Below the pieces are notes generated by a model that was not told where the DNA came from, made no database searches, and saw only the letters and a list, made by a program, of their open reading frames with translations. From NCBI RefSeq assembly GCF_945956965.1, contig NZ_CAMFJS010000014.1:1-64000 (forward strand): a stretch of DNA of 64,000 bases, given 5' to 3'. The stretch's first letter is position 1. Each line of letters starts with the position of its first letter. This document shows, one piece after another, positions 15,024-23,250 of the stretch. Position numbers and translations under genes: made by a program. Origin of the DNA: an uncultured Roseateles sp. GTDB lineage: Bacteria; Pseudomonadota; Gammaproteobacteria; Burkholderiales; Burkholderiaceae_C.

Positions 15024-17963
15024 TCAGAACTTGTAGCGCAGGCCGACCAGGTATTCGCGCCCCGTCACGTTGTTGACCACCACGCTGTCACGCGCCCGGC
15101 TGATGAATTGGTCATTCGCCTGGTTCGTCAGGTTCACGCCCTCGAGGGTCACGTCCAGCTGCGGCGTGATCTTGTAGGAGATCGAGACGTCAACGTTGAA
15201 GGTCTGGTTCTTCCCCTCCACATCGTTATTGTTCTGGCCCGGTACGCGGGTCAGATAACTCGATCGTTGCGAGCCCGACAGGCGCGCGCTCAAGGTGCCA
15301 TCGTCGTAGTACAGCGTGGCGTTGTAGGACTTGGGCGAGAGATTGATCAAGTCATCGGTGATGGTGGCCGTGCTGGTGGGTGACACCACATACTGAATCT
15401 TGGATTTCACATAGGTGTAGTTCAGCAGCGCACCGAAATTCTTGCCCCAGCCGGGCAGGAAGCTGAAGGGCTGCTGGACGTTCAGCTCATAGCCGCTGAG
15501 TTTGCCGCCGTCGGTGTTGATGGGCGCAGAGACCTGGAACACCTCTTCGCCGGTGAAGCCGGGTGGCAGCAGGGCCATGGGCAAGCCGGTCTGGCTGTAG
15601 GGGATGTTGCTGCGCAGGGTCTGGATATAGGTTTTGATGTTCTTCTGGAACAGGCCGAGACCCACAAAAGCATTCTTCTCGTGATACCACTCCAGGCTGG
15701 TGTCAAAAGTGGTGGCGCGGAAGGGTTTGAGCAGCGGGTTGCCGCCGGTGTAGGAGAGCGTGCCCGTGGTGTTGAGCGTGCCGCCCGGGCTCAGATTGCC
15801 CAGCTGCGGGCGAGACATCACCTTGGCCACGGCGCCGCGCAAGATCAAGTCCTTGCTCAGCGAGGCCGCCAAATTCACCGCGGGCAGCACGTCGCTATAG
15901 CTGTTTTCGGCGGAGACACCGGTGCCGCCGGCGGTGGCCAGGTAGCCATCGGCCGTCATCTTGGTCTTGACGTAGCGCACGCCGGCATTGCCGCGCAGGG
16001 GCACACCGGCCAGCTTGGTGTTGAAATCGGCTTGCAGGAAGCCGCCGGTGTCCGTCTCCACCACGGCGCGGTTATTGCCGCGCGCGTTGCCGTTGGTGAT
16101 GGAGCTGAGCGTGAAGTCACCCGGGCCGCCGGCCGCACCGGACTTGAGGCAGTTGCAGTAGATGTCGTAGGCGCTGGCGATGGCGTTCAGGTCGGGAATC
16201 AGCCAGGAGGTGGCGGTGCCGGCCGGCAGGTTCTGACCCTTGCCGAAGCCATTGAGCGTGGTGACCAAGCTGGCCTGGTTGACGCCTGCGGGCAGGACGT
16301 TCATGGTCTCCACTGTGCGGCGCCACTCGAAGGTGTTGAAGCTGAACTTTTTGTAGTTCAGGCCGCCCGTCAAGGTGAGCCGGTCGGGGATCAGCTCCCA
16401 GGCTAGGTCAATTTGGGCGATATCGTTGATATTGGTTGCGCCCTGTGGCCGGATGCGGATCTCGCTAGGCGTGAAGTTGGTGATGCTGCTGGCATTCACA
16501 GGCACGCCCAGGATCTTCAGCGGGCCGTTCGGGTCCGTGGGGTTGAAGGGGTAGGTGATGGCGGGGGCGCGGTCATTGGCGCGGAAGTCGATCTCGTAGC
16601 CATTCACATTCGCCGCATCCAGGGTGGTGGTGGTCTGGATCGGGTTGTCGAACTTCGAAGTCGCGCGGCCCACACGTGCGGTGAGTTTGAGCGATTCGCC
16701 GATGTCTTGCTCCAGCGTCAGGGTGGGTTGGGTGAAGGTGGTGGAGAGCTGATCGAAGCGCGATTCCGAGCGGATGTCGACACCGTTGTACTTGCCGTAG
16801 AGCAACTCGCCATTGGGGCCGTACTCGGTGGCGACGACGCTGGTTTGCGGCTTGCCGCCCTGCGACAGCGTGCGGCTGAAGGAGATCGCTTCCAGGAAGT
16901 CTTCCTGCCGCGTCGCCTTGAGCTTGGAGTACAGCATGTCCAGGGTCAGCAGCGTGCCCTCCAGCGGTCTTGCCTGTATCGCGCCGGTCAGGCCCAGGCG
17001 GTCCTGGTCGTGGGTGAGGCGGCCATAGCGAGGCAGACGCGGGTGGAAGTTCTCCGCCTTGCTGGCGGTATTGAAGGCCGCAAGATTGGCTGCCGTGTTG
17101 GGCAGGCGCGCCACACCTTGGGCGGCCGGGCCGCAGGTGGTGGGCGTGCTGCCAGTGGGCAGCCCTGTGGTAATGCCTTGTGGCGGGCACCAGCCGCCCG
17201 AAGACGGGCCGTTATCCCAGCGCACCGTGCTGAAGCCTTCCTCCAGCAGCTGGCGTTTGGAGTACGCGCCGGAGAGGAGCACGCCGAACTTGTTATCGGC
17301 AAAGGTGTTGGAAATCAGGAAGGAGGCCTTGGGGTTGGTCTTGGCCGAGAGGTCGTTGTAAATGCCTTTGACCGACACTGCGGCGGTGAAGCCTTTCATG
17401 TCGAAGGGGCGGGCGGTCTGCAGGTCCACGGTGGCGCCGAGTGAGCCTTCGTCCACATCGGCCGAGCTGCTCTTGCGCACGGTGAGTGAGCTGAACAGAT
17501 CGGCCGCGAACACATTGAAGTCAAAGCCGCGTGAGCGATTGGCGCCGCCCGAGCTGTCGGTGCCGCCCGTGGTCGCCAAGGCTTCCACCCCGTTGATGCG
17601 CACGCGGGTGAAGTCCTGGCCCAGGCCGCGCACGGTGATGCTGCGGCCTTCGCCGGCATCGCGGTCAATCACCACGCCGGGCACGCGCTGCAGCGATTCG
17701 GCCAGATTGGTGTCGGGAAACTTGCCCATGTCCTCGGCCTTGATGACATCGACGATGCCTTTGTCATCGCGTTTGGCGCGCAAGGCGCTTTCCAGCGAAG
17801 CGCGCAAGCCGGTCACCACAACGGTGTCGAGCTGCTGCTTTTCCTCTGCCGCAGGCGCGGATTGCGCCTGGGCCTGCAGGCTGGCAAAGAGGCCCAGCGC
17901 GCTGGCGGCCAGCAGGCAGTGGTTGAGCTTGGAAAGGCGGGAATGGGGGTAGCGGTGGTGCAT
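15024..17963 (-). CDS. TonB-dependent outer-membrane receptor for pectin oligosaccharides
   Basis: A 979-residue TonB-dependent receptor of the large carbohydrate type common in Caulobacter, Xanthomonas and Burkholderiales. A signal peptide (LLAASALGLFASLQAQAQS) is followed by the TonB box region QLDTVVVTGLR. The plug domain contains VIKAEDMGKFPDTNLAESLQRVPGV, RSITVRGLGQDFTRVRING and SADVDEGSLGATVDL. A 22-strand barrel follows, ending GREYLVGLRYKF with the C-terminal aromatic. ATG 17963 is preferred because the signal peptide starts there. It lies 150 bp after kdgF in the same orientation. Sitting in the pectin locus, it probably imports oligogalacturonides across the outer membrane (inference). 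No SusD-like partner is present. Confidence 0.93.
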   Translation of the reverse strand: MHHRYPHSRLSKLNHCLLAASALGLFASLQAQAQSAPAAEEKQQLDTVVVTGLRASLESALRAKRDDKGIVDVIKAEDMGKFPDTNLAESLQRVPGVVIDRDAGEGRSITVRGLGQDFTRVRINGVEALATTGGTDSSGGANRSRGFDFNVFAADLFSSLTVRKSSSADVDEGSLGATVDLQTARPFDMKGFTAAVSVKGIYNDLSAKTNPKASFLISNTFADNKFGVLLSGAYSKRQLLEEGFSTVRWDNGPSSGGWCPPQGITTGLPTGSTPTTCGPAAQGVARLPNTAANLAAFNTASKAENFHPRLPRYGRLTHDQDRLGLTGAIQARPLEGTLLTLDMLYSKLKATRQEDFLEAISFSRTLSQGGKPQTSVVATEYGPNGELLYGKYNGVDIRSESRFDQLSTTFTQPTLTLEQDIGESLKLTARVGRATSKFDNPIQTTTTLDAANVNGYEIDFRANDRAPAITYPFNPTDPNGPLKILGVPVNASSITNFTPSEIRIRPQGATNINDIAQIDLAWELIPDRLTLTGGLNYKKFSFNTFEWRRTVETMNVLPAGVNQASLVTTLNGFGKGQNLPAGTATSWLIPDLNAIASAYDIYCNCLKSGAAGGPGDFTLSSITNGNARGNNRAVVETDTGGFLQADFNTKLAGVPLRGNAGVRYVKTKMTADGYLATAGGTGVSAENSYSDVLPAVNLAASLSKDLILRGAVAKVMSRPQLGNLSPGGTLNTTGTLSYTGGNPLLKPFRATTFDTSLEWYHEKNAFVGLGLFQKNIKTYIQTLRSNIPYSQTGLPMALLPPGFTGEEVFQVSAPINTDGGKLSGYELNVQQPFSFLPGWGKNFGALLNYTYVKSKIQYVVSPTSTATITDDLINLSPKSYNATLYYDDGTLSARLSGSQRSSYLTRVPGQNNNDVEGKNQTFNVDVSISYKITPQLDVTLEGVNLTNQANDQFISRARDSVVVNNVTGREYLVGLRYKF

Positions 17964-18113
17964 GGGGCTGTCTCCGATTGTTTTGCAAGTCGATCCCTGG
18001 CCTGGCTTCTGGGTCCGTGGCTCGGTGGGGATCAGCAATGAGGCGCGCGCAGGGCGCCTGGGGTGACTCGGAGAGCTGCTGTAGTGCCGCCCGCCGCTGT
18101 GGGGCTTGGAGGG

Positions 18114-18446
18114 CTAGAGGTAGTCCTCGCGGCGGGGGGTGAATTGATCCAGCAAGGTGCTGCCGGCTTCCAGTGCCACCACGCCATGCTGATGCAGGCG
18201 CGGTGCGATGAAGGCGTCGCCCACGCGCAGCACGCGCTTGTGGCCGGCCACTTCGGCCTCGAAAGAGCCGCTGATCACATAAGCGATCTGGTCATGTTCA
18301 TCATGAGCATGCGGTGTGCCGATGGCGCCTTGGTCAAACTGCACCAGCACCGACATCAGCCCAGGCGTGTGGCCCACGATCTTGCGGCGAATGCCTTCGC
18401 CCAGCTCTTCCCAGGGCGTCGTGGCGGCGTCGAAAAACGGGTTCAT
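18114..18446 (-). CDS. kdgF: KdgF-type cupin, unsaturated uronate linearisation
   Basis: A 110-residue single-domain cupin, the usual KdgF size. It begins MNPFFDAATTPWEELGEGI and carries the metal-binding HAHDEHDQIAYVISG (motif 1) and HQHGVVALEAG (motif 2), ending DQFTPRREDYL, a characteristic KdgF tail. KdgF converts 4,5-unsaturated galacturonate to 5-keto-4-deoxyuronate, the substrate of KduI encoded divergently 185 bp away. The ATG at 18446 is preceded by a GGAG-like sequence in GGAGACCCC. Upstream in-frame codons would extend across the KdgR operator and are rejected. It is the first gene of the leftward unit with the TonB receptor, acetylesterase and YgjV. Confidence 0.9.
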   Translation of the reverse strand: MNPFFDAATTPWEELGEGIRRKIVGHTPGLMSVLVQFDQGAIGTPHAHDEHDQIAYVISGSFEAEVAGHKRVLRVGDAFIAPRLHQHGVVALEAGSTLLDQFTPRREDYL

Positions 18447-18496
18447 GCGGGGTCTCCTGCACTGCGATTGGGGCTCACTATAACGATCATGCGGAA

Positions 18497-18517
18497 AAAT
18501 GAAACAGCGGTTCACTA
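18497..18517. promoter_or_regulatory. KdgR-box-like operator between kdgF and kduI
   Basis: AAATGAAACAGCGGTTCACTA contains GAAACAGCGGTTC (18501-18513), differing from the site at 11450 by one base and from the KdgR consensus core by two. The AAAT flank also fits the consensus AAATGAAAC. It sits in the 185-bp divergent promoter region of kdgF (leftward) and kduI (rightward). Confidence 0.68.
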
Positions 18518-18631
18518 AATAGAAACCATAATTCCGGGAAAGTCCCGAGCTGACTAAGCTAGCGTCCAATCACCCCGTTCCGCCGCCTCGGCGGGACTGT
18601 TCGGAACCCTGCCAGAGCAAGGAAAAGCACG

Positions 18632-19468
18632 ATGGAAATCCGCCAGCCTATTCATAGCGAACATGCCAGAACCTTGGACACCGAAGGGCTGCGCCGCCAC
18701 TTTCTGGTGGAGGATCTGTTCAAACCCGACGCGGCCACGCTGACTTACAGCCAGATCGATCGCATCATCGTGGGCGGCATCATGCCGGTGGCCCAGGCGG
18801 TGAGCTTTTCGCCGGAATTGGGCCGCCACACCGGCACCGATTTCTTCCTGCAGCGCCGCGAGTTGGGCCTGATCAATATCGGCGGCGCCGCCCGCGTCAC
18901 GGTGGATGGCCAGGTTTTTGAGATCGGCCCGCGCGAGGCACTGTATGTGGGGCAGGGCGCCCAGCAGCTGAAGCTTGAGAGTGTGGACGCCGCCGCGCCC
19001 GCCAAGCTGTACTTCAACTGCGCGCCGGCGCACACCGCTTATCCGCACCGCAAGGTGACCTTGGCCGAAGCCTCGCCCGAGACCCTGGGTGCTGCTGAAA
19101 CCAGCAACCGCCGCACCATCTACAAATTCTTGGTGCCCGATGTGCTGCCGACCTGCCAATTGCTGATGGGCATGACCCAGCTGGAGCCCGGCAGCCTGTG
19201 GAACACCATGCCCTGCCACACGCATGACCGGCGCATGGAGGTGTACTTCTACTTCGACATGAGCGAGAACGCCGCCGTCTTCCACATGATGGGCGAGCCG
19301 ACGCAGACGCGCCACCTGGTGGTGCGTAACGAGCAGGCGGTCATCAACCCGAGTTGGAGCATTCACTCGGGCGTGGGCACTCAGGCTTACACCTTCATCT
19401 GGGGCATGGTGGGCGAAAACCAGGTCTTCAAGGACATGGACCATGTCCCGATGACTGCCTTGCGTTGA
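18632..19468 (+). CDS. kduI: 5-dehydro-4-deoxy-D-glucuronate isomerase
   Basis: A 278-residue KduI, the standard family length. It isomerises 5-keto-4-deoxyuronate (DKI) to 2,5-diketo-3-deoxygluconate. The cupin barrel shows the zinc-ligand cluster in [17 protein letters not shown] (His, His, Glu) and the last His in [11 protein letters not shown]. The N-terminal half has [19 protein letters not shown] and [18 protein letters not shown]. The ATG follows AAGGAA with 8-nt spacing. It is 13 bp upstream of kduD, so the two are co-transcribed, and is preceded by the KdgR-like operator at 18497. Confidence 0.96.
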   Translation: MEIRQPIHSEHARTLDTEGLRRHFLVEDLFKPDAATLTYSQIDRIIVGGIMPVAQAVSFSPELGRHTGTDFFLQRRELGLINIGGAARVTVDGQVFEIGPREALYVGQGAQQLKLESVDAAAPAKLYFNCAPAHTAYPHRKVTLAEASPETLGAAETSNRRTIYKFLVPDVLPTCQLLMGMTQLEPGSLWNTMPCHTHDRRMEVYFYFDMSENAAVFHMMGEPTQTRHLVVRNEQAVINPSWSIHSGVGTQAYTFIWGMVGENQVFKDMDHVPMTALR

Positions 19469-19481
19469 GCGGAGCCCTCAC

Positions 19482-20243
19482 ATGATCCTCGACAACTTTC
19501 AGCTGCATGGCCGGGTGGCCATCGTCACCGGTTGCAACACCGGTTTGGGCCAGGGCATGGCATGTGCGCTCGCGCAGGCAGGCGCCGACATCGTGGGCGT
19601 GAACGTCTCAGAGCCGGACGAAACCCGTGCGCAGGTCGAAGCGCTGGGCCGCCGCTTCATGGATCTGCGCGCCAATCTGTCCGACATCACCTGCCTCGAA
19701 GGCCTGGTGGAGCAGGCCAAGAGCCTCAGTGGCCGGGTGGACATTTTGGTCAACAACGCCGGCATCATCCGCCGCGAAGATGCCATCAAATTCAGCGAGA
19801 AGGATTGGGACGATGTCATCGACCTGAATCTGAAGACGGTGTTCTTCTTCTCGCAAGCAGTAGCTCGCCAGTACCTGGCCCAAGGCGGCGGGGGCAAGAT
19901 CATCAATGTGGCCTCGATGTTGTCTTACCAAGGCGGCGTGCGCGTGCCGTCCTACACCGCCAGCAAGAGCGGTGTGATGGGCATCACACGGCTGATGGCG
20001 AACGAATGGGCCGCCCACCGCATCAATGTGAACGCCATCGCCCCCGGCTATATGGCCACCAATAACACCGCCGCCCTGCGCGCCGATGAGGGCCGCAATG
20101 CCTCTATCTTGGAGCGCATCCCGGCCGGCCGCTGGGGTGTGCCCGATGATCTGGCCGGGCCGGTGGTGTTTCTGGCCTCGCAAGCGTCGGACTACGTCAA
20201 TGGCTACACCGTGGCCGTTGATGGGGGCTGGTTGGCGAGATAG
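19482..20243 (+). CDS. kduD: 2-deoxy-D-gluconate 3-dehydrogenase / 2-keto-3-deoxygluconate oxidoreductase KduD
   Basis: A 253-residue classical SDR. It reduces 2,5-diketo-3-deoxygluconate to 2-keto-3-deoxygluconate with NAD(P)H. Motifs are VTGCNTGLGQGMACAL (cofactor glycines), DILVNNAGIIRRE (NNAG), INVASML (catalytic Ser region), SYTASKSGVMG (Tyr-x3-Lys) and IAPGYMATNNTAALRAD, typical of KduD. It ends at VAVDGGWLAR, the standard SDR C-terminus. The product is the substrate of KdgK (11482). It is co-transcribed with kduI and separated from the transporter genes by a hairpin-rich 136-bp gap. Confidence 0.95.
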   Translation: MILDNFQLHGRVAIVTGCNTGLGQGMACALAQAGADIVGVNVSEPDETRAQVEALGRRFMDLRANLSDITCLEGLVEQAKSLSGRVDILVNNAGIIRREDAIKFSEKDWDDVIDLNLKTVFFFSQAVARQYLAQGGGGKIINVASMLSYQGGVRVPSYTASKSGVMGITRLMANEWAAHRINVNAIAPGYMATNNTAALRADEGRNASILERIPAGRWGVPDDLAGPVVFLASQASDYVNGYTVAVDGGWLAR

Positions 20244-20263
20244 ACCCACCCTTTAGCGCTGCG

Positions 20264-20319
20264 CACGTCCCCTCAAGGGGGCGAGCCCGGCGGACCGGCA
20301 AAGCCGGATCCGCGGGCTC
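20264..20319. repeat. hairpin-rich intergenic repeat element between kduD and the Tog genes
   Basis: CCCCTCAAGGGGG (about 20269-20281) is followed by a long imperfect hairpin. GAGCCC (20283-20288) pairs with GGGCTC (20314-20319), GCGGA (20290-20294) with TCCGC (20309-20313), and CCGGC (20295-20299) with GCCGG (20303-20307) around an AAA loop. The CCCCTC..GGGGGCGA start resembles the repeat pair in gspH (56338-56588). It has no T tail, so it is more likely a REP-like element or 3'-end stabiliser than a terminator. Confidence 0.6.
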
Positions 20320-20379
20320 CGCTGGAAAACAAACACCAGCGTGTCGTAGCTTCAACCATCACCGCCGGAGACACGGTGC

Positions 20380-21264
20380 ATGTATGAAAACAAACGGCTG
20401 GGCTTCCTGTTCGTCCTGCCTTTCGTGCTGGGCGTGCTGCTGTTCAAGCTCTTTCCCTTCGTGGCGAGCTTTGCGCTCAGCTTCAGCCAATACGACTTGA
20501 TTGACCCGCCGGAGTACGTGGGCTTGGCCAATTACGAAGAGTTGGCCACGGGCGATCCCTTGTTCCGCAAATCGCTGGGCGTGACCCTGCTGTTCGCTGC
20601 GCTGGCCGTGCCGCTGCGTGTGGGCTTCGCGCTTTTCATCGCCCATGTGCTGAACTTCAAGATGCGCGGCATCAACTTCTTCCGCTCGGCTTTTTACTTG
20701 CCGTCCATCTTGGGCGGCTCGATCGCGGTGGCGGTGTTGTGGCGCTTCATCTTCTCCAAGAACGGCTTGGTGAACCTGATGCTCTCGCAGGTGGGCATCG
20801 AGCCCATCGCCTGGCTGGCCGATGAGCACTACTCCATGTGGACCATCGTGCTGCTCTTCACCTGGCAGTTCGGCTCGGCCATGGTGATCTTTCTGGCGGC
20901 GCTGCAAAACGTCTCGGTGTCTCTGTACGAAGCCGCCGAATGCGATGGCGCCAGCAAGTTCCAGCAGTTCTGGCGCATCACCGTGCCGCTGATCACGCCG
21001 GTTATTTTCTTCAACCTCATCATGCAGATGGTGCACGCCTTCCAGGAGTTCAACGGCCCCTATCTGATCACCGAGGGCGGCCCCTTGAGCTCCACCTATG
21101 TGCTGGCGCTCTACATCTACGACCAGAGCTTTCGCTTTTTCAATCTGGGCTATGGCGCGGCGCTGTCTTGGGTTTTGTTCGCCCTGGTCGGTGGCCTGAG
21201 TGCCTTCTCCTTCTGGAGTTCCAAGTACTGGGTCTTCTACTCCGGTGAGAAGGATCGCAAATGA
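20380..21264 (+). CDS. togM: oligogalacturonide ABC transporter permease, TogM type
   Basis: A 294-residue MalF/TogM-type permease with six predicted membrane spans, opening RLGFLFVLPFVLGVLLFKLFPF. It carries the cytoplasmic EAA loop YEAAECDGASKFQQFW that contacts the ATPase. It overlaps the second permease by 4 bp. The gene order permease-permease-ATPase-binding protein equals togMNAB of Dickeya, and the flanking oligogalacturonate lyase and pectinesterase support oligogalacturonides as cargo. The specific substrate is inferred from context and overall similarity. Confidence 0.87.
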   Translation: MYENKRLGFLFVLPFVLGVLLFKLFPFVASFALSFSQYDLIDPPEYVGLANYEELATGDPLFRKSLGVTLLFAALAVPLRVGFALFIAHVLNFKMRGINFFRSAFYLPSILGGSIAVAVLWRFIFSKNGLVNLMLSQVGIEPIAWLADEHYSMWTIVLLFTWQFGSAMVIFLAALQNVSVSLYEAAECDGASKFQQFWRITVPLITPVIFFNLIMQMVHAFQEFNGPYLITEGGPLSSTYVLALYIYDQSFRFFNLGYGAALSWVLFALVGGLSAFSFWSSKYWVFYSGEKDRK

Positions 21265-22127
21265 GTCGCGGCATAGACACCCTGGTGCTGAACCGCGAGC
21301 GCGGCCGCCCTTGGCTGCGCTATCTGGCGCTGGGCCTGGTGGCCTTGGTGATGCTCTACCCGCTGCTCTGGTTGGTGGGCGCCTCCTTCAAGAGCAATGG
21401 CGAGATCTTCACCGAGATCGGTTTTTGGCCCAGACGCTTTGATTTTGGCGCCTATGCCAAGGGCTGGAAGACCAGCACCGAGTACACCTTCGCTACTTAC
21501 TTTCTCAACAGCTTTTTGATCACCATTCCGCGCATCATCGTCACGGTGATCTCTTGCGTGCTGGTGGCCTATGCCTTCGCGCGCTTTGAGTTCTGGGGCA
21601 AGAAGCTACTGTTCTCCGTCATGGTGGGCACCATGATGCTGCCGCTGATCGTGCTGCGCCTGCCGCAGTACCTGATGTTTCGCGAGCTCGGCTGGCTGGA
21701 CAGCTATCTGCCGCTGATCGTGCCCTCGGCCTTCGCCACCGACACCTTCTTCGTCTTCATGCTGGTGCAGTTTCTGCGCGGTATTCCGCGCGATATGGAA
21801 GAGGCCGCGCAGATCGACGGCTGCAACGCGCTGCAGCTGCTCTGGCACATCATCGTGCCCTTGCTCAAGCCGGCCATCATCTCGGTGATCGTGTTCCAGT
21901 TCATCTGGACCATGAACGACTTCATGGGGCCGTTGATCTATCTGGCCTCGGTGGAGAAGTACCCGGTCTCGCTGGCGCTGAAGATGAGCATCGGTGCCAC
22001 CGAGGAGGTCGAGTGGGCCAATGTGATCGCGATTTCGGTGGTGGCGCTGATCCCTTCAGTCACCGTGTTCTTCATGGCGCAAAAGCACTTCATCGAAGGC
22101 GCCTCCAGCAGTGGAATCAAAGGATAG
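21261..22127 (+). CDS. togN: oligogalacturonide ABC transporter permease, TogN type
   Basis: A 288-residue MalG-type permease with six spans (LALGLVALVMLYPLLWLVGASF first). The EAA loop reads MEEAAQIDGCNALQLLWH, followed by IIVPLLKPAIISVIVF. It partners TogM in the inner membrane. The start overlaps togM by 4 bp, and the stop is 4 bp before the GTG of the ATPase gene. A FMGPLIYLASVEKYPVSLAL segment is typical of the carbohydrate subfamily. Confidence 0.87.
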   Translation: MSRGIDTLVLNRERGRPWLRYLALGLVALVMLYPLLWLVGASFKSNGEIFTEIGFWPRRFDFGAYAKGWKTSTEYTFATYFLNSFLITIPRIIVTVISCVLVAYAFARFEFWGKKLLFSVMVGTMMLPLIVLRLPQYLMFRELGWLDSYLPLIVPSAFATDTFFVFMLVQFLRGIPRDMEEAAQIDGCNALQLLWHIIVPLLKPAIISVIVFQFIWTMNDFMGPLIYLASVEKYPVSLALKMSIGATEEVEWANVIAISVVALIPSVTVFFMAQKHFIEGASSSGIKG

Positions 22128-22131
22128 AGCC

Positions 22132-23250
22132 GTGGCCCATCTGAGCCTGAAGAAAATCGAAAAAGTCTATGCGAACGGTTTCAAGGCCGTGCATGGCGTG
22201 GACCTGGAAGTGCGCGACGGCGAGTTCATGGTCTTTGTGGGCCCTTCGGGCTGCGCCAAGAGCACCTTGCTGCGCATGATCGCGGGGCTTGAAACCATCA
22301 GCGGCGGCGAGCTGCACATCGGCAATAAAAAGGTCAACGAGCTGGCACCCAAGCAGCGCGGCATTGCCATGGTGTTCCAGAACTATGCGCTCTACCCGCA
22401 TATGACGGTGTACGAAAACCTGGCCTTTGGCCTCAAGCTCGCCGGCACGCCCAAGGCCGAAGTGGCGCAGCGTGTCCAGCATGCCGCTCAGCTGCTGGAG
22501 ATGGAGCATCTGCTGGAGCGCTACCCCAAGCAACTCAGCGGCGGCCAGGCCCAGCGCGTGGCGGTGGGGCGCGCCATCGTCAAGAAGCCCGAGGTGTTTC
22601 TGTTCGACGAGCCGCTCTCCAATCTGGACGCCAAGCTGCGCGCTTCCATGCGCGTGCGCTTGACCGAGTTGCACCGCAATCTGCGCGAATCGGGCCAGCC
22701 TGCCACCGTGGTCTATGTGACGCATGACCAGGTGGAAGCCATGACCATGGGCGAGCGCATCTGCGTGCTCAAGGAAGGGGTGATCCAGCAGGTGGACACG
22801 CCCACGGCGCTGTACGACCACCCGGCCAATGCCTTTGTCGCCAGCTTCATCGGCTCGCCCGAGATGAATATCCACGAAGCCCAGCTGCAGCCGCAGGGCG
22901 AGGGCCTGGCTGTGGTGCTTGGGGGGCAGGTCTTGCCTTTGCCGGCCGCCAAGTCGCAGCAATTGGTGAACCGCAGCGGCGCCATCAAGTTTGGCCTGCG
23001 GCCTGAGCATGTGACCTCGCTACCGCGTGAAGGAGCCCTGGCCGTCCCCTGCAGCTTGCGTTTTGTTGAGCACATGGGCAGCGAGGTGTTTGTGCACTTC
23101 AGCATCGGCGAGGTCACCATGACCGCGCGGGTGCCGGCCGACCAGCTGGGTGATCTGGCGGACAAGGTGCGCGGCGCGGCGCATCTGTTTCACCTGCAGC
23201 TGGACCGCTGCCATTTGTTTGACGCCGAGACCGGCGTCAGCCTGCTGTGA
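22132..23250 (+). CDS. togA: oligogalacturonide ABC transporter ATPase, TogA/MsmK type
   Basis: A 372-residue MalK/UgpC-type ABC ATPase. Motifs are Walker A GPSGCAKSTLL, the Q-loop in MVFQNYALYPHM, signature LSGGQAQRVAVGRAIV, Walker B VFLFDEPLSNLD and the H-loop VYVTHDQ. Walker A has Ala in place of the third Gly, as in some sugar importers. The C-terminal TOBE/regulatory domain (residues about 235-372) includes FGLRPEHVT. The start is taken as GTG 22132, with AAAGGA (22119-22124) upstream. A GTG at 22111 lies inside togN and is less likely. The stop overlaps the ATG of togB (TGATG). Confidence 0.9.
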   Translation: MAHLSLKKIEKVYANGFKAVHGVDLEVRDGEFMVFVGPSGCAKSTLLRMIAGLETISGGELHIGNKKVNELAPKQRGIAMVFQNYALYPHMTVYENLAFGLKLAGTPKAEVAQRVQHAAQLLEMEHLLERYPKQLSGGQAQRVAVGRAIVKKPEVFLFDEPLSNLDAKLRASMRVRLTELHRNLRESGQPATVVYVTHDQVEAMTMGERICVLKEGVIQQVDTPTALYDHPANAFVASFIGSPEMNIHEAQLQPQGEGLAVVLGGQVLPLPAAKSQQLVNRSGAIKFGLRPEHVTSLPREGALAVPCSLRFVEHMGSEVFVHFSIGEVTMTARVPADQLGDLADKVRGAAHLFHLQLDRCHLFDAETGVSLL

